A stretch of DNA of 64,000 bases, taken from Kitasatospora kifunensis. GTDB taxonomy: Bacteria; Actinomycetota; Actinomycetes; Streptomycetales; Streptomycetaceae. Where the stretch lies: NCBI RefSeq assembly GCF_014203855.1, contig NZ_JACHJV010000001.1, positions 4,898,001-4,962,000 on the forward strand. The letters are read 5' to 3'. Both the position numbers and the translations under genes were made by a program. The notes beneath the pieces are model-generated. The model searched no databases and was not told where the DNA came from. It saw nothing but the letters and a program-made list of their open reading frames with translations. Numbering within the stretch: the first letter of the stretch is position 1; each line of letters begins with the position of its first letter. Shown here piece after piece: positions 8,676 through 16,307 of this stretch.

Positions 8676-11288
8676 ATGAGTAGCCTCTTTGACGACCTCC
8701 CGCTGCCCGGCTTCGAGCCCTTCGAGGCGAAGCCCGCCACCGACGCGCTGCCCGTCGACTTCGCCGAGGAGCCTCCGCCGGAGGACTACGACGGCCATGA
8801 CGGCGGAGTGCTGGAGGAGGAGATCCCCAGCGATCTCTTCCAGACCGACTATGCCGCGCAGGCCGAGCGCGACGCCTACTACCGCAACGGTGCCCACCGC
8901 ACCGTGGTGGACCCGGCCCAGCTGCTCGAGGGGATGAACGACCCGCAGCGCGAGGCCGTGCTGCACGCCGGGTCGCCGCTGCTGATCGTGGCCGGGGCCG
9001 GGTCGGGCAAGACCAGGGTGCTGACCCACCGGATCGCCTACCTGCTGGGCGCGCGCGGGGTGCAGCCGGGCGAGATCCTGGCGATCACCTTCACCAACAA
9101 GGCGGCCGGCGAGATGCGCGAGCGCGTCGAGCAGCTGGTGGGGCCGCGGGCGAGGGCGATGTGGGTGTCCACCTTCCACAGCGCCTGTGTGCGGATCCTG
9201 CGCCGGGAGAGCAAGCGGCTCGGCTTCACCTCCAGTTTCTCGATCTACGACTCGGCGGACTCGCAGCGGCTGATGTCGCTGGTCTGCCGGGATCTGGACC
9301 TGGACCCCAAGCAGTTCCCGCCGAAGTCGTTCACCGCCAAGGTCTCCAACCTCAAGAACGAGCTGATCGACGAGGAGACCTACGCCGGGCAGGCCGCCAA
9401 CCCGATGGAGCGCAAGCTCGCCGAGGCCTACACGCTCTACCAGCGCCGGCTGCGCGAGGCCAACGCGCTGGACTTCGACGACATCATCATGACCACGGTC
9501 AACCTGCTGCAGGCCTTCCCGGACGCGGCCGAGCACTACCGGCGCCGGTTCCGGCACATCCTGGTCGACGAGTACCAGGACACCAACCACGCGCAGTACA
9601 CGCTGGTGCGCGAGCTGACCGGCGGCGCGGCGGGCTCGGCGCCCAAGCGCACGGTGGACGGCGACTTCGTGAACCCCGCCGCCGCGGGTCTGGCCGAGCT
9701 GCCGGCGGCCGAGCTGTGCGTGGTGGGTGACGCGGACCAGTCGATCTACGCCTTCCGCGGCGCGACGATCCGCAACATCCTCCAGTTCGAGGAGGACTAC
9801 CCCAACGCCACCACGATCCTGCTGGAGCAGAACTACCGCTCCACCCAGACCATCCTGAGCGCCGCCAACGCGGTGATCGAGCGCAACGCCAACCGCCGCG
9901 AGAAGAAGCTGTGGACGGCCGGCGAGCACGGCGAGAAGGTGGTCGGCTACGTCGCCGACGACGAGCACGGCGAGGCGCAGTTCATCGCCGAGGAGATCGA
10001 CCGGTTGACGGACGCCGGCGATGCCAAGCCCGGTGACGTGGCGATCTTCTACCGGACCAACGCGCAGTCCCGGGTCTTCGAGGAGGTGTTCATCCGGGTC
10101 GGCCTGCCCTACAAGGTGGTCGGCGGGGTGCGCTTCTACGAGCGCAAGGAGGTCCGCGACGTGCTGGCCTACCTGCGGGTGCTCTCCAACCCCGAGGACA
10201 CCGTGCCGCTGCGCCGGATCCTCAACGTGCCCAAGCGCGGCATCGGCGACCGCGCGGAGGCGATGATCGAGGCGCTGGCCTCCCGCGAGCGGATCTCCTT
10301 CGCCCAGGCGCTGCTGCGGGTCGACGAGGCGTACGGGATGGCCGCGCGCTCGGCCAACGCGGTACGCAAGTTCAACGAGCTGCTGGCGAACCTGCGCGCG
10401 GTGGTCGAGTCGGGGGCCGGGCCCGCGGCCGTGCTGGAGGCGGTCCTGGAGGAGACCGGGTACCTGGCCGAGCTGCAGTCCTCCACCGACCCGCAGGACG
10501 AGACCCGGGTGGAGAACCTCCAGGAGCTCGCCTCGGTGGCCCTGGAGTACGAGCAGGATCCGGGGGAGCGCCCCGACGCGGGCGAGGACGGCGCGCCGCC
10601 GGTCGGCTCGCTGGCCGACTTCCTGGAGCGGGTCGCGCTGGTCGCCGACTCCGACCAGATCCCGGACGAGGAGGACGGCGCGGGCGTCATCACGATGATG
10701 ACCCTGCACACCGCCAAGGGCCTGGAGTTCCCGGTGGTCTTCCTGACCGGCATGGAGGACGGGATCTTCCCGCACATGCGGGCGCTGAGCCAGGTCAAGG
10801 AGCTGGAGGAGGAGCGCCGGCTCGCCTACGTCGGGCTGACCCGGGCCCGGCAGCGGCTCTACCTGACCCGCAGCGTGCTGCGCAGCGCCTGGGGACAGCC
10901 CGCCTACAACCCGGCCTCGCGCTTCCTGGAGGAGATCCCGGCCGAGCTGGTGGAGTGGAAGCGCACCGGCGCGAGCGCGGTGCCGACCGGCCGCGGGCTG
11001 TCGATGAGCGGCTCGCGCGGCTCCGGCTCCGGCTCTGGCTCCGGTTCTGGCTTCTCGGCGGGCGGCGCGCTCTCGCCGAAGGCCGGTTGGGGCAAGTCGG
11101 CCCGCAAGGTGACGGAGCGTGAGGTGGTCGCGCTGGCGGTCGGCGACCGGGTCAGCCACGACAGCTTCGGGCTCGGCACCGTGGTGAGCACCGAGGGCGT
11201 GGCGGACCGGGCGAAGGCCACCATCGACTTCGGCGCCTCGGGCCGCAAGGTGCTGCTGCTGCGGTACGCGCCGGTCGAGAAGCTCTGA
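8676..11288 (+). CDS. pcrA: UvrD/PcrA-type ATP-dependent DNA helicase
   Basis: Superfamily 1A 3'-5' helicase of 870 residues, expected to act in DNA repair and in clearing replication conflicts. An acidic N-terminal extension of about 85 residues precedes the core. Walker A is 'AGAGSGKT' (106-113), motif II is 'VDEYQDT' (297-303), motif III is 'GDADQSIYAFRGA', and later motifs include 'LEQNYRS' and 'MTLHTAKGLEFPVVF'. Just before the C-terminal domain is a Gly/Ser run (nt 11011-11055). The C-terminal segment ('VGDRVSHDSFGLGTV') resembles the Tudor-like RNA-polymerase-binding domain of PcrA. Start ATG 8676 has GGAGGG 2-7 nt upstream, and TAGACT at 8661-8666 may be the -10 box. Confidence 0.96.
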   Translation: MSSLFDDLPLPGFEPFEAKPATDALPVDFAEEPPPEDYDGHDGGVLEEEIPSDLFQTDYAAQAERDAYYRNGAHRTVVDPAQLLEGMNDPQREAVLHAGSPLLIVAGAGSGKTRVLTHRIAYLLGARGVQPGEILAITFTNKAAGEMRERVEQLVGPRARAMWVSTFHSACVRILRRESKRLGFTSSFSIYDSADSQRLMSLVCRDLDLDPKQFPPKSFTAKVSNLKNELIDEETYAGQAANPMERKLAEAYTLYQRRLREANALDFDDIIMTTVNLLQAFPDAAEHYRRRFRHILVDEYQDTNHAQYTLVRELTGGAAGSAPKRTVDGDFVNPAAAGLAELPAAELCVVGDADQSIYAFRGATIRNILQFEEDYPNATTILLEQNYRSTQTILSAANAVIERNANRREKKLWTAGEHGEKVVGYVADDEHGEAQFIAEEIDRLTDAGDAKPGDVAIFYRTNAQSRVFEEVFIRVGLPYKVVGGVRFYERKEVRDVLAYLRVLSNPEDTVPLRRILNVPKRGIGDRAEAMIEALASRERISFAQALLRVDEAYGMAARSANAVRKFNELLANLRAVVESGAGPAAVLEAVLEETGYLAELQSSTDPQDETRVENLQELASVALEYEQDPGERPDAGEDGAPPVGSLADFLERVALVADSDQIPDEEDGAGVITMMTLHTAKGLEFPVVFLTGMEDGIFPHMRALSQVKELEEERRLAYVGLTRARQRLYLTRSVLRSAWGQPAYNPASRFLEEIPAELVEWKRTGASAVPTGRGLSMSGSRGSGSGSGSGSGFSAGGALSPKAGWGKSARKVTEREVVALAVGDRVSHDSFGLGTVVSTEGVADRAKATIDFGASGRKVLLLRYAPVEKL

Positions 11289-11382
11289 CCTGACCGTCGG
11301 GGTGCGCTCCTTCGCGCCGGGCCGTGATTTCCCGGCTCCGCGCGAGGGAGCGCGGCCCACGGCGGCGCGCGGCGCTAACCTC

Positions 11383-11459
11383 CCCTCAGGGCCTGGATGT
11401 ATACCTGTGCCGGGCGTCGCAGGCTGATCCGGCACAGGTATACATCCAGGCCCTCAGGG
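11383..11459. terminator. Very long hairpin after pcrA, 31-bp arms
   Basis: Positions 11389-11413 and 11429-11453 are a perfect 25-bp inverted repeat around a 15-nt loop. Pairing continues outward to 11383 and 11459 with a single C:C mismatch. It lies between two same-strand genes, so it probably isolates the mutase subunit gene from pcrA transcription. Confidence 0.75.
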
Positions 11460-11489
11460 CTCGTTGTCGCAGGTGAGGCGGAGGCACAG

Positions 11490-11897
11490 ATGGGTGGGTC
11501 AGGCCCGATCCGGGTGGTGGTGGCCAAGCCGGGGCTCGACGGTCACGACCGCGGTGCCAAGGTGATCGCGCGGGCGCTGCGCGACGCCGGGGTGGAGGTG
11601 ATCTACACCGGCCTGCACCAGACGCCCGAGCAGGTGGTCGACACCGCGATCCAGGAGGACGCCGACGGGATCGGCCTGTCGATCCTGTCCGGCGCCCATA
11701 TGACCCTCTGCGCCCGGGTGCTCGAACTGCTCGGGGAGCGGGACGCGGCGGACATCACGGTGTTCTGCGGCGGCATCATCCCGGCGGCGGACATCGCCGA
11801 ACTGAAGGCGCTGGGCGTCGCGGAGATCTTCACCCCGGGCACGGCGACCGGCGAGGTGGTGGCTTGGGTGAAGGCCAACCTCCGTCCTGCGAGCTGA
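11490..11897 (+). CDS. B12-binding small subunit of acyl-CoA mutase
   Basis: Cobalamin-binding protein of 135 residues, the usual size of the separate small subunit of isobutyryl-CoA-type mutases (IcmB). The B12 motif D-x-H-x-x-G is present as 'LDGHDRG', with His19 expected to be the lower cobalt ligand. 'SILSGAH' and 'CGGIIP' complete the Rossmann-like fold. ATG 11490 has GGAGG at 11480-11484, an ideal spacing; an in-frame upstream start at 11397 lies inside the hairpin and is rejected. The catalytic partner in this window is the large subunit at 53015, about 41 kb away. Another large subunit elsewhere in the genome could also use it, so the substrate (isobutyryl- or methylmalonyl-CoA) is open. 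Confidence 0.9.
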   Translation: MGGSGPIRVVVAKPGLDGHDRGAKVIARALRDAGVEVIYTGLHQTPEQVVDTAIQEDADGIGLSILSGAHMTLCARVLELLGERDAADITVFCGGIIPAADIAELKALGVAEIFTPGTATGEVVAWVKANLRPAS

Positions 11898-11910
11898 AAT
11901 TGACTGATGG

Positions 11911-13542
11911 TCAGACGGGCTCGGTGAGCTCGGCCAGCATCGCGGCCCGGAATCGCAGCGTGCCGGCCAGCCTGTTGAAGGTCTCCGCCCAGGCGGTGTC
12001 CGGTGCGGCATCGGCGGCCAGCGCCGCGACCGCGGGTGCGGTGGCGGGCGCGAGCGAACGCTCCGTCAGGCCCAGTACGCCGCTGTGGTTCCACGGGTAG
12101 GAGCCCGCGGTGGCCGCCCGCTCCAGGGCCGCCACCACGGCCGTGCTGAGCGGCGGGGTCCACGGGGTGGCGCAGGCGCCGAGCAACTGGAAGGCGTCGC
12201 CCGGTCCGTGGGTCCGCAGGAAGGCCGCGGTCCACAGCGCCCGCTCGGCCGGCGGCAGCACGGCGAGCAGCTTCGCCGGTGCGCCCGCGGGCGGAGTCGA
12301 GCCGGTTCGGCGCGGGGGCGGACCGAGCAGCGACCGGGCCCATCGGGCGTCGCCCTGACGGACGGCGGCTCGCGCCCAGGCCTCGTGCAGCTCCTCGCGC
12401 CAGGGGCCGGTGCCAGCGCTGGTGCCAGCGCCGGTGCCAGTGCCAGTGCCGATGCCGATGTCGGCGCCGGTGGCCTCGGCTCCCTCGCGGTCCTCCGCGA
12501 CCGGCAGTGCGAGCAGCTGATTCGACGTCAGATCGAAAGTTGTCGTCCAGCAGGACAGTGGCGTGGCGGCCAGCATCTCGCCCAGCCACCAGGCCTGTTC
12601 GCCGCGCCCGGTCGGTGACTTGGGGGGTATCCCGTCGCGCTGCATCGCCGCGTCGCAGGCGGTGGGCGCGCGGACCAGCAGCACACCGTCGACGAGCCGG
12701 ACGGCGGCCAGCGCCCGCTCGGCCATCCGGGCGCCCAACGCGGAGCCGGGCAGGGTGGAGAGCAGTTCGGCCGCGGTGCTGCGGACGTTTCTGCTGCGGT
12801 CGGTCAGGGCGGCCTCCAGGAACGGCTCGTCGGCCGGTGACAGGCCCTCCTGCAGGGCGTCCAGGAAGAGCAGCCGGTCCTCGGCCCGCTCGCTCGGCCA
12901 GGTGCCGGCGAGCAGTGCCAGCGCGGCGGCCGGATCCCGGCGGCGCAGCTGGGTCAGATGGGTGACCCGTTCGGCGAAGAGCCCCTGCTGCCAGATCAGG
13001 TCCGTCTCGGTCGGTCCCTGGGCGCCGGCGGTGCGCAGCACATAGCGCCACTGCGGGTTGCGCTCGGCCAGCCAGCGGCCGAGCGGGCCGGCCAGTGCCA
13101 CCACGTCGCCGCGTAGCTCGCTGCGGGCCCGGGCGGCCTCCAGCAGGGCCGGTAGCTGGGCGGCGGGCAGGCGGTAGCCGTGCTCGCGGGCCGCGGCCAG
13201 CCACTGCGGCAGCAGCTCGGTCAGATTGGCCTGGGCGGTGGCGCCGGTGGCCCGACCGGCCAGCAGCACGGCGAGTCGGCGGGCGGCCGCCGCGGGCAGC
13301 TCGGGGCGCTCGTCGGGCTCGGCCGCGGGCGTCGGCTCCGGGGCGGGCAGTGGGAGCAGGCCGGCTCGCCGGCGGACGGCGGTCAGTGCGGCGAGCTCCA
13401 GCAGGGCGGTGGCCTGGTCGCTGCGGTCCACGCTCGCGGCGGCGGCCACCAGGGCGGGCGGGCCGCTCGGCTCGGGCAGCGGGCGGCGGTCGGTGCCCAG
13501 CAGGGCGGTGCTGTGCAGCTGCGCCCAGTAGTCGGTGGTCAT
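11911..13542 (-). CDS. DUF5691 family protein of the SWIM/MoxR module
   Basis: Soluble, Ala/Leu-rich, largely helical protein of 543 residues, recognised as DUF5691 from its start ('YWAQLHSTALLGTDRRP') and its position after a SWIM protein. A stretch around residues 210-270 ('ALTDRSRNVRSTAAELL') looks HEAT-like. A low-complexity Gly/Thr insert near residues 360-378 is encoded by a degenerate 6/12-bp repeat (nt about 12408-12470). The ATG overlaps the SWIM gene stop by 4 bp (ATGA) and has GGAGGA upstream, so it is translated with the SWIM gene. Function is unknown; a scaffold or client-binding role beside the MoxR and VWA proteins is inference. A longer in-frame reading upstream is discarded because it lies inside the SWIM gene. 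Confidence 0.8.
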   Translation of the reverse strand: MTTDYWAQLHSTALLGTDRRPLPEPSGPPALVAAAASVDRSDQATALLELAALTAVRRRAGLLPLPAPEPTPAAEPDERPELPAAAARRLAVLLAGRATGATAQANLTELLPQWLAAAREHGYRLPAAQLPALLEAARARSELRGDVVALAGPLGRWLAERNPQWRYVLRTAGAQGPTETDLIWQQGLFAERVTHLTQLRRRDPAAALALLAGTWPSERAEDRLLFLDALQEGLSPADEPFLEAALTDRSRNVRSTAAELLSTLPGSALGARMAERALAAVRLVDGVLLVRAPTACDAAMQRDGIPPKSPTGRGEQAWWLGEMLAATPLSCWTTTFDLTSNQLLALPVAEDREGAEATGADIGIGTGTGTGAGTSAGTGPWREELHEAWARAAVRQGDARWARSLLGPPPRRTGSTPPAGAPAKLLAVLPPAERALWTAAFLRTHGPGDAFQLLGACATPWTPPLSTAVVAALERAATAGSYPWNHSGVLGLTERSLAPATAPAVAALAADAAPDTAWAETFNRLAGTLRFRAAMLAELTEPV

Positions 13543-14843
13543 GCGGCTCCTCCGGTGGTCAGGCTGGTTGCGCGCCCCTGCTCGTCCCAGACCGTCACCG
13601 GGGTGAACCCGCGGTGCCCGCAGTCGCCGAAGACCGTCACCGGGCGGCCGCCGGAGATCGCGGTCAGCCGCCAGAGCGCCTGGTCGGGGATGGCATGGAG
13701 GGGCAGGGCGCCCTGCTGGTCCGTCAGCTGCCATCCGGTCGGGCTGGTGCTGGGCAGCACACCGCCCAGCACCACGGGCCAGGACTCGGTCCAGGGATCT
13801 TCGGCGACCGCCTCGCCGTAGCTGGCGAGCGCCGCGCCGATGCTCTGGGCCCAGGGTGCGCCGGGATCGAGCGCGGGGGGACCGTGCCGGGGGCCGAGGA
13901 CGGCGCGCAGCGGTTGGACGCCGGGGTGGAAGGCCAGCTCCGCCTCCAGCGACCAGCCGGTGGGCAACGCGAGTTCGGGGGCCTGGCCGGGGCGGCCGTA
14001 GGAGAGCAGCAGGGCCGAGCGGCCGGTCTTGGCGCCGCGCAGCCACAGGTGACGGGTGGTCAGCGGATCGTCCGCGCTGTCCCGGCTGCCGAGCACCAGC
14101 CAGTGGTCGCGCACGGTGGGGCCGGCCAGCAGCTCGGCGCTGTCGGTGCTGAAGCCGATCCGGGCGCGCACCGTCTGGGCCAGCGGCTCGGGCAGCTCGT
14201 CCACCCGCTCGTAGGCGGTGGCCAGCAGGTGCAGCAGGGCGTATCCGGCGAGCTGCTCGTCGGCCGGGAGCCGGTCCAACTCCGCTGCCCTGGTGGCGAG
14301 TCCTGGCGCCTGGGCGTCCACCATGCGGGCCGAGACCTCCGCCCAGCCGCCGCCCGCCGCACCGCCCGCCCCGGCTATCCCCTGCCGAACCCGGTCGGCC
14401 AACCGAAGTCGCAACTCCCGCGCCCCGGAGGCGACTTTGGCCGCTCGCCGCTCGGCCCGCCGCCGCGCGGCGAGCGGGTCGGCAGGAGCGGCGGTCTTTT
14501 CGGCGCGCTGCTGACGCCCGGTCAGCCACTTGGCGGCCCAGTCGGCGGGCTCGCGGCCCGCCGGTACCGCCTCGGCGCTGCCGCTCCACAGCAGGAGCAG
14601 CCCCAGCGCGTGCTTGCACGGGAACTTCCGGCTGGGGCAACTGCACTGGTACGCAGGCGTGGTGAGCTCGATGACCGTCCGGTACGGGGTGCTCCCGCTG
14701 CCCTGGCACAGCCCCCAGAGCGCCCCCTGCCCACACCCGGCCTGCGACCAGGGGGCGGGGGAGGAGAGTTTGCCGGCCGCCTTCTGCGCGGCGGCGTCGG
14801 GTGCCAGGGACAGGATGTGTTCGGTGCTCCAGCGTTCCTCCAT
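13539..14843 (-). CDS. SWIM zinc finger protein
   Basis: Protein of 434 residues with an N-terminal SWIM zinc finger of the C-x-C-x(n)-C-x-H type: Cys67, Cys69, Cys76 and His78 in 'QCSCPSRKFPCKHAL'. SWIM fingers bind DNA or proteins. The rest, about 350 residues, has no domain I recognise and contains an Arg/Lys/Ala-rich helix after the finger. It is first in a two-gene minus-strand unit with DUF5691 and is divergent from the MoxR gene (203 bp between starts). The start is ATG at 14843 with no Shine-Dalgarno; a TAGCGT hexamer 7 nt upstream suggests a leaderless mRNA. It is comparable to YehQ of E. coli, by inference. Confidence 0.85.
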   Translation of the reverse strand: MEERWSTEHILSLAPDAAAQKAAGKLSSPAPWSQAGCGQGALWGLCQGSGSTPYRTVIELTTPAYQCSCPSRKFPCKHALGLLLLWSGSAEAVPAGREPADWAAKWLTGRQQRAEKTAAPADPLAARRRAERRAAKVASGARELRLRLADRVRQGIAGAGGAAGGGWAEVSARMVDAQAPGLATRAAELDRLPADEQLAGYALLHLLATAYERVDELPEPLAQTVRARIGFSTDSAELLAGPTVRDHWLVLGSRDSADDPLTTRHLWLRGAKTGRSALLLSYGRPGQAPELALPTGWSLEAELAFHPGVQPLRAVLGPRHGPPALDPGAPWAQSIGAALASYGEAVAEDPWTESWPVVLGGVLPSTSPTGWQLTDQQGALPLHAIPDQALWRLTAISGGRPVTVFGDCGHRGFTPVTVWDEQGRATSLTTGGAA

Positions 14844-14850
14844 GACTCGA

Positions 14851-14856
14851 ACGCTA
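14851..14856 (-). promoter_or_regulatory. Possible -10 box of the SWIM-DUF5691 operon
   Basis: On the minus strand TAGCGT ends 7 nt before the SWIM start codon, matching the TAnnnT pattern. With no ribosome binding site present, transcription would begin at or next to the start codon. No convincing -35 is visible. Confidence 0.3.
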
Positions 14857-15045
14857 GAGCGGTGGACTGACAGGGGCTCAGGCGTGCCGGTCGGCCCCGG
14901 CGGGTTGTCAGTGGTGCCTGGCAGAGTAGTTCTCGCAGGTCGGACGGGAGGCCGTTCCCGGGCCTGCCATCTGCGCCGATGCTCCCCAACACCCCACCGT
15001 CCAGGGCACTGCCATGCCTTGTGGCGGGTGATCCGAAGGAGCCCG

Positions 15046-16146
15046 ATGACCAGTACCGAGATGACCGCCGAGGTCCTGCGGGCACACGCCGAGGAGGCGT
15101 TCGCCGGCGAGTTGGCGGCGTTGGCCGCGCAGGACGAGCGGCCGCGCCCTGCCCGCTGGAGGCTGTCGCCGTGGGCGGTGGCGACCTACCTGCTGGGTGG
15201 TGAGCTGCCGGACGGCACCGTGATCACGCCCAAGTACGTCGGCCCGCGACGGATCGTCGAGGTCGCGATCACCACGCTGGCCACCGATCGGGCACTGCTG
15301 CTGCTCGGGGTGCCGGGCACGGCCAAGACCTGGGTCTCCGAGCACCTGGCGGCGGCGATCAGTGGTGACTCCACGCTGCTGGTGCAGGGCACCGCGGGCA
15401 CGGCGGAGGAGGCCGTGCGGTACGGCTGGAACTACGCGCAGTTGCTTGCCAACGGCCCCAGCCGGGAGGCGCTGGTGCCTTCGCCGGTGCTGCGGGCGAT
15501 GGCGGACGGCAAGATCGCCCGGGTCGAGGAGCTGACCCGGATTCCGGCCGACGTGCAGGACAGCCTGATCACCGTGCTCTCCGAAAAGACGTTGCCGATA
15601 CCGGAGTTGAACGGAGAGACTCAGGCTGTCCGCGGGTTCAACCTGATCGCGACCGCCAACGATCGTGACCGCGGGGTCAACGAACTCTCCAGCGCGCTGC
15701 GCCGCCGTTTCAACACGGTCGTCCTTCCGCTGCCGGCGACACTCGACGAGGAGGTCGAGATCGTCACGCGGCGGGTCGGCCAACTCGGCCGCGCGCTGGA
15801 ACTGCCTGAGCTGCCGGGTGGCGCGCAGGAGATCCGTCGGGTGGTGACGGTCTTCCGCGAGCTGCGCGACGGCGTCACCACTGACGGTCGGACCAAGGTC
15901 AAGACGCCGACCGGCACCCTCTCCACCGCCGAGGCCATCTCGGTGGTCACCGCCGGCCTCGCACTCGCCGCCCACTTCGGTGACGGTGTGCTGCGCGCGG
16001 GCGAGGTGGCCGCCGGGGTGCTCGGGGCGGTGGTCCGCGACCCGGTCGCCGACCAGGTGGTGTGGCGCGAGTACGTGGAGGGCGTGCTGCGCGAACGGGA
16101 CGGTTGGCAGGACTTCTACCGGGCCGCTCGCGAGCTGTCCGAATGA
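15046..16146 (+). CDS. MoxR-type AAA+ ATPase (YehL-like)
   Basis: AAA+ ATPase of 366 residues. Walker A is 'GVPGTAKT' (88-95). The Walker B site reads 'KIARVEELTRIP' (156-167) instead of the usual hhhhDE. Sensor 1 is 'LIATANDRD' and the arginine-finger region is 'SSALRRRFNTV'. Size, the altered Walker B and the neighbours (VWA and SWIM proteins) fit the YehL subgroup of MoxR ATPases, which are thought to remodel or activate protein complexes together with a VWA partner. ATG 15046 has AAGGA 6 nt upstream. The gene leads a plus-strand unit with DUF5682 and VWA and is divergent from SWIM-DUF5691. Confidence 0.9.
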   Translation: MTSTEMTAEVLRAHAEEAFAGELAALAAQDERPRPARWRLSPWAVATYLLGGELPDGTVITPKYVGPRRIVEVAITTLATDRALLLLGVPGTAKTWVSEHLAAAISGDSTLLVQGTAGTAEEAVRYGWNYAQLLANGPSREALVPSPVLRAMADGKIARVEELTRIPADVQDSLITVLSEKTLPIPELNGETQAVRGFNLIATANDRDRGVNELSSALRRRFNTVVLPLPATLDEEVEIVTRRVGQLGRALELPELPGGAQEIRRVVTVFRELRDGVTTDGRTKVKTPTGTLSTAEAISVVTAGLALAAHFGDGVLRAGEVAAGVLGAVVRDPVADQVVWREYVEGVLRERDGWQDFYRAARELSE

Positions 16147-16211
16147 CCGAACAGGGCTGAGAAGAAAAGGAGTTGGACGAACTGCCTGAGCTGGACAAGC
16201 TGCCTTACCCG

Positions 16212-16280
16212 CACGGCCTGAACAACTCGCACGACTTGAACAACCAGCACGGCTTGAACAACCTGCACGACTTGCACGGA
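16212..16280 (+). repeat. 18-bp tandem repeat, 3.8 copies, in MoxR-DUF5682 spacer
   Basis: Units begin at 16212, 16230, 16248 and 16266 (the last partial), each close to CACGRCYTGAACAACNNG. In the DUF5682 frame they read H-(G/D)-L-N-N-x, and that frame is open from 16173 through to the gene. The array lies upstream of the most likely DUF5682 start. Confidence 0.85.
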
Positions 16281-16307
16281 CGCCAGGAACGGACAAGGGG
16301 GAGCGAC

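Noticed and set aside
8394..11435. A 1013-codon open frame on the minus strand opposite pcrA
   Set aside because: Its product is a His/Arg/Gly/Val-rich composition typical of antisense frames in high-GC DNA, with no domain, and pcrA on the other strand is unmistakable.
11911..14736. A 941-codon fusion of DUF5691 with upstream sequence
   Set aside because: The upstream part is the wrong frame of the SWIM gene, and an ATGA overlap with a ribosome site marks the true DUF5691 start at 13542.
16212..16280. Possible CRISPR array
   Set aside because: Units are contiguous 18-mers with no spacers, and no cas genes are present.
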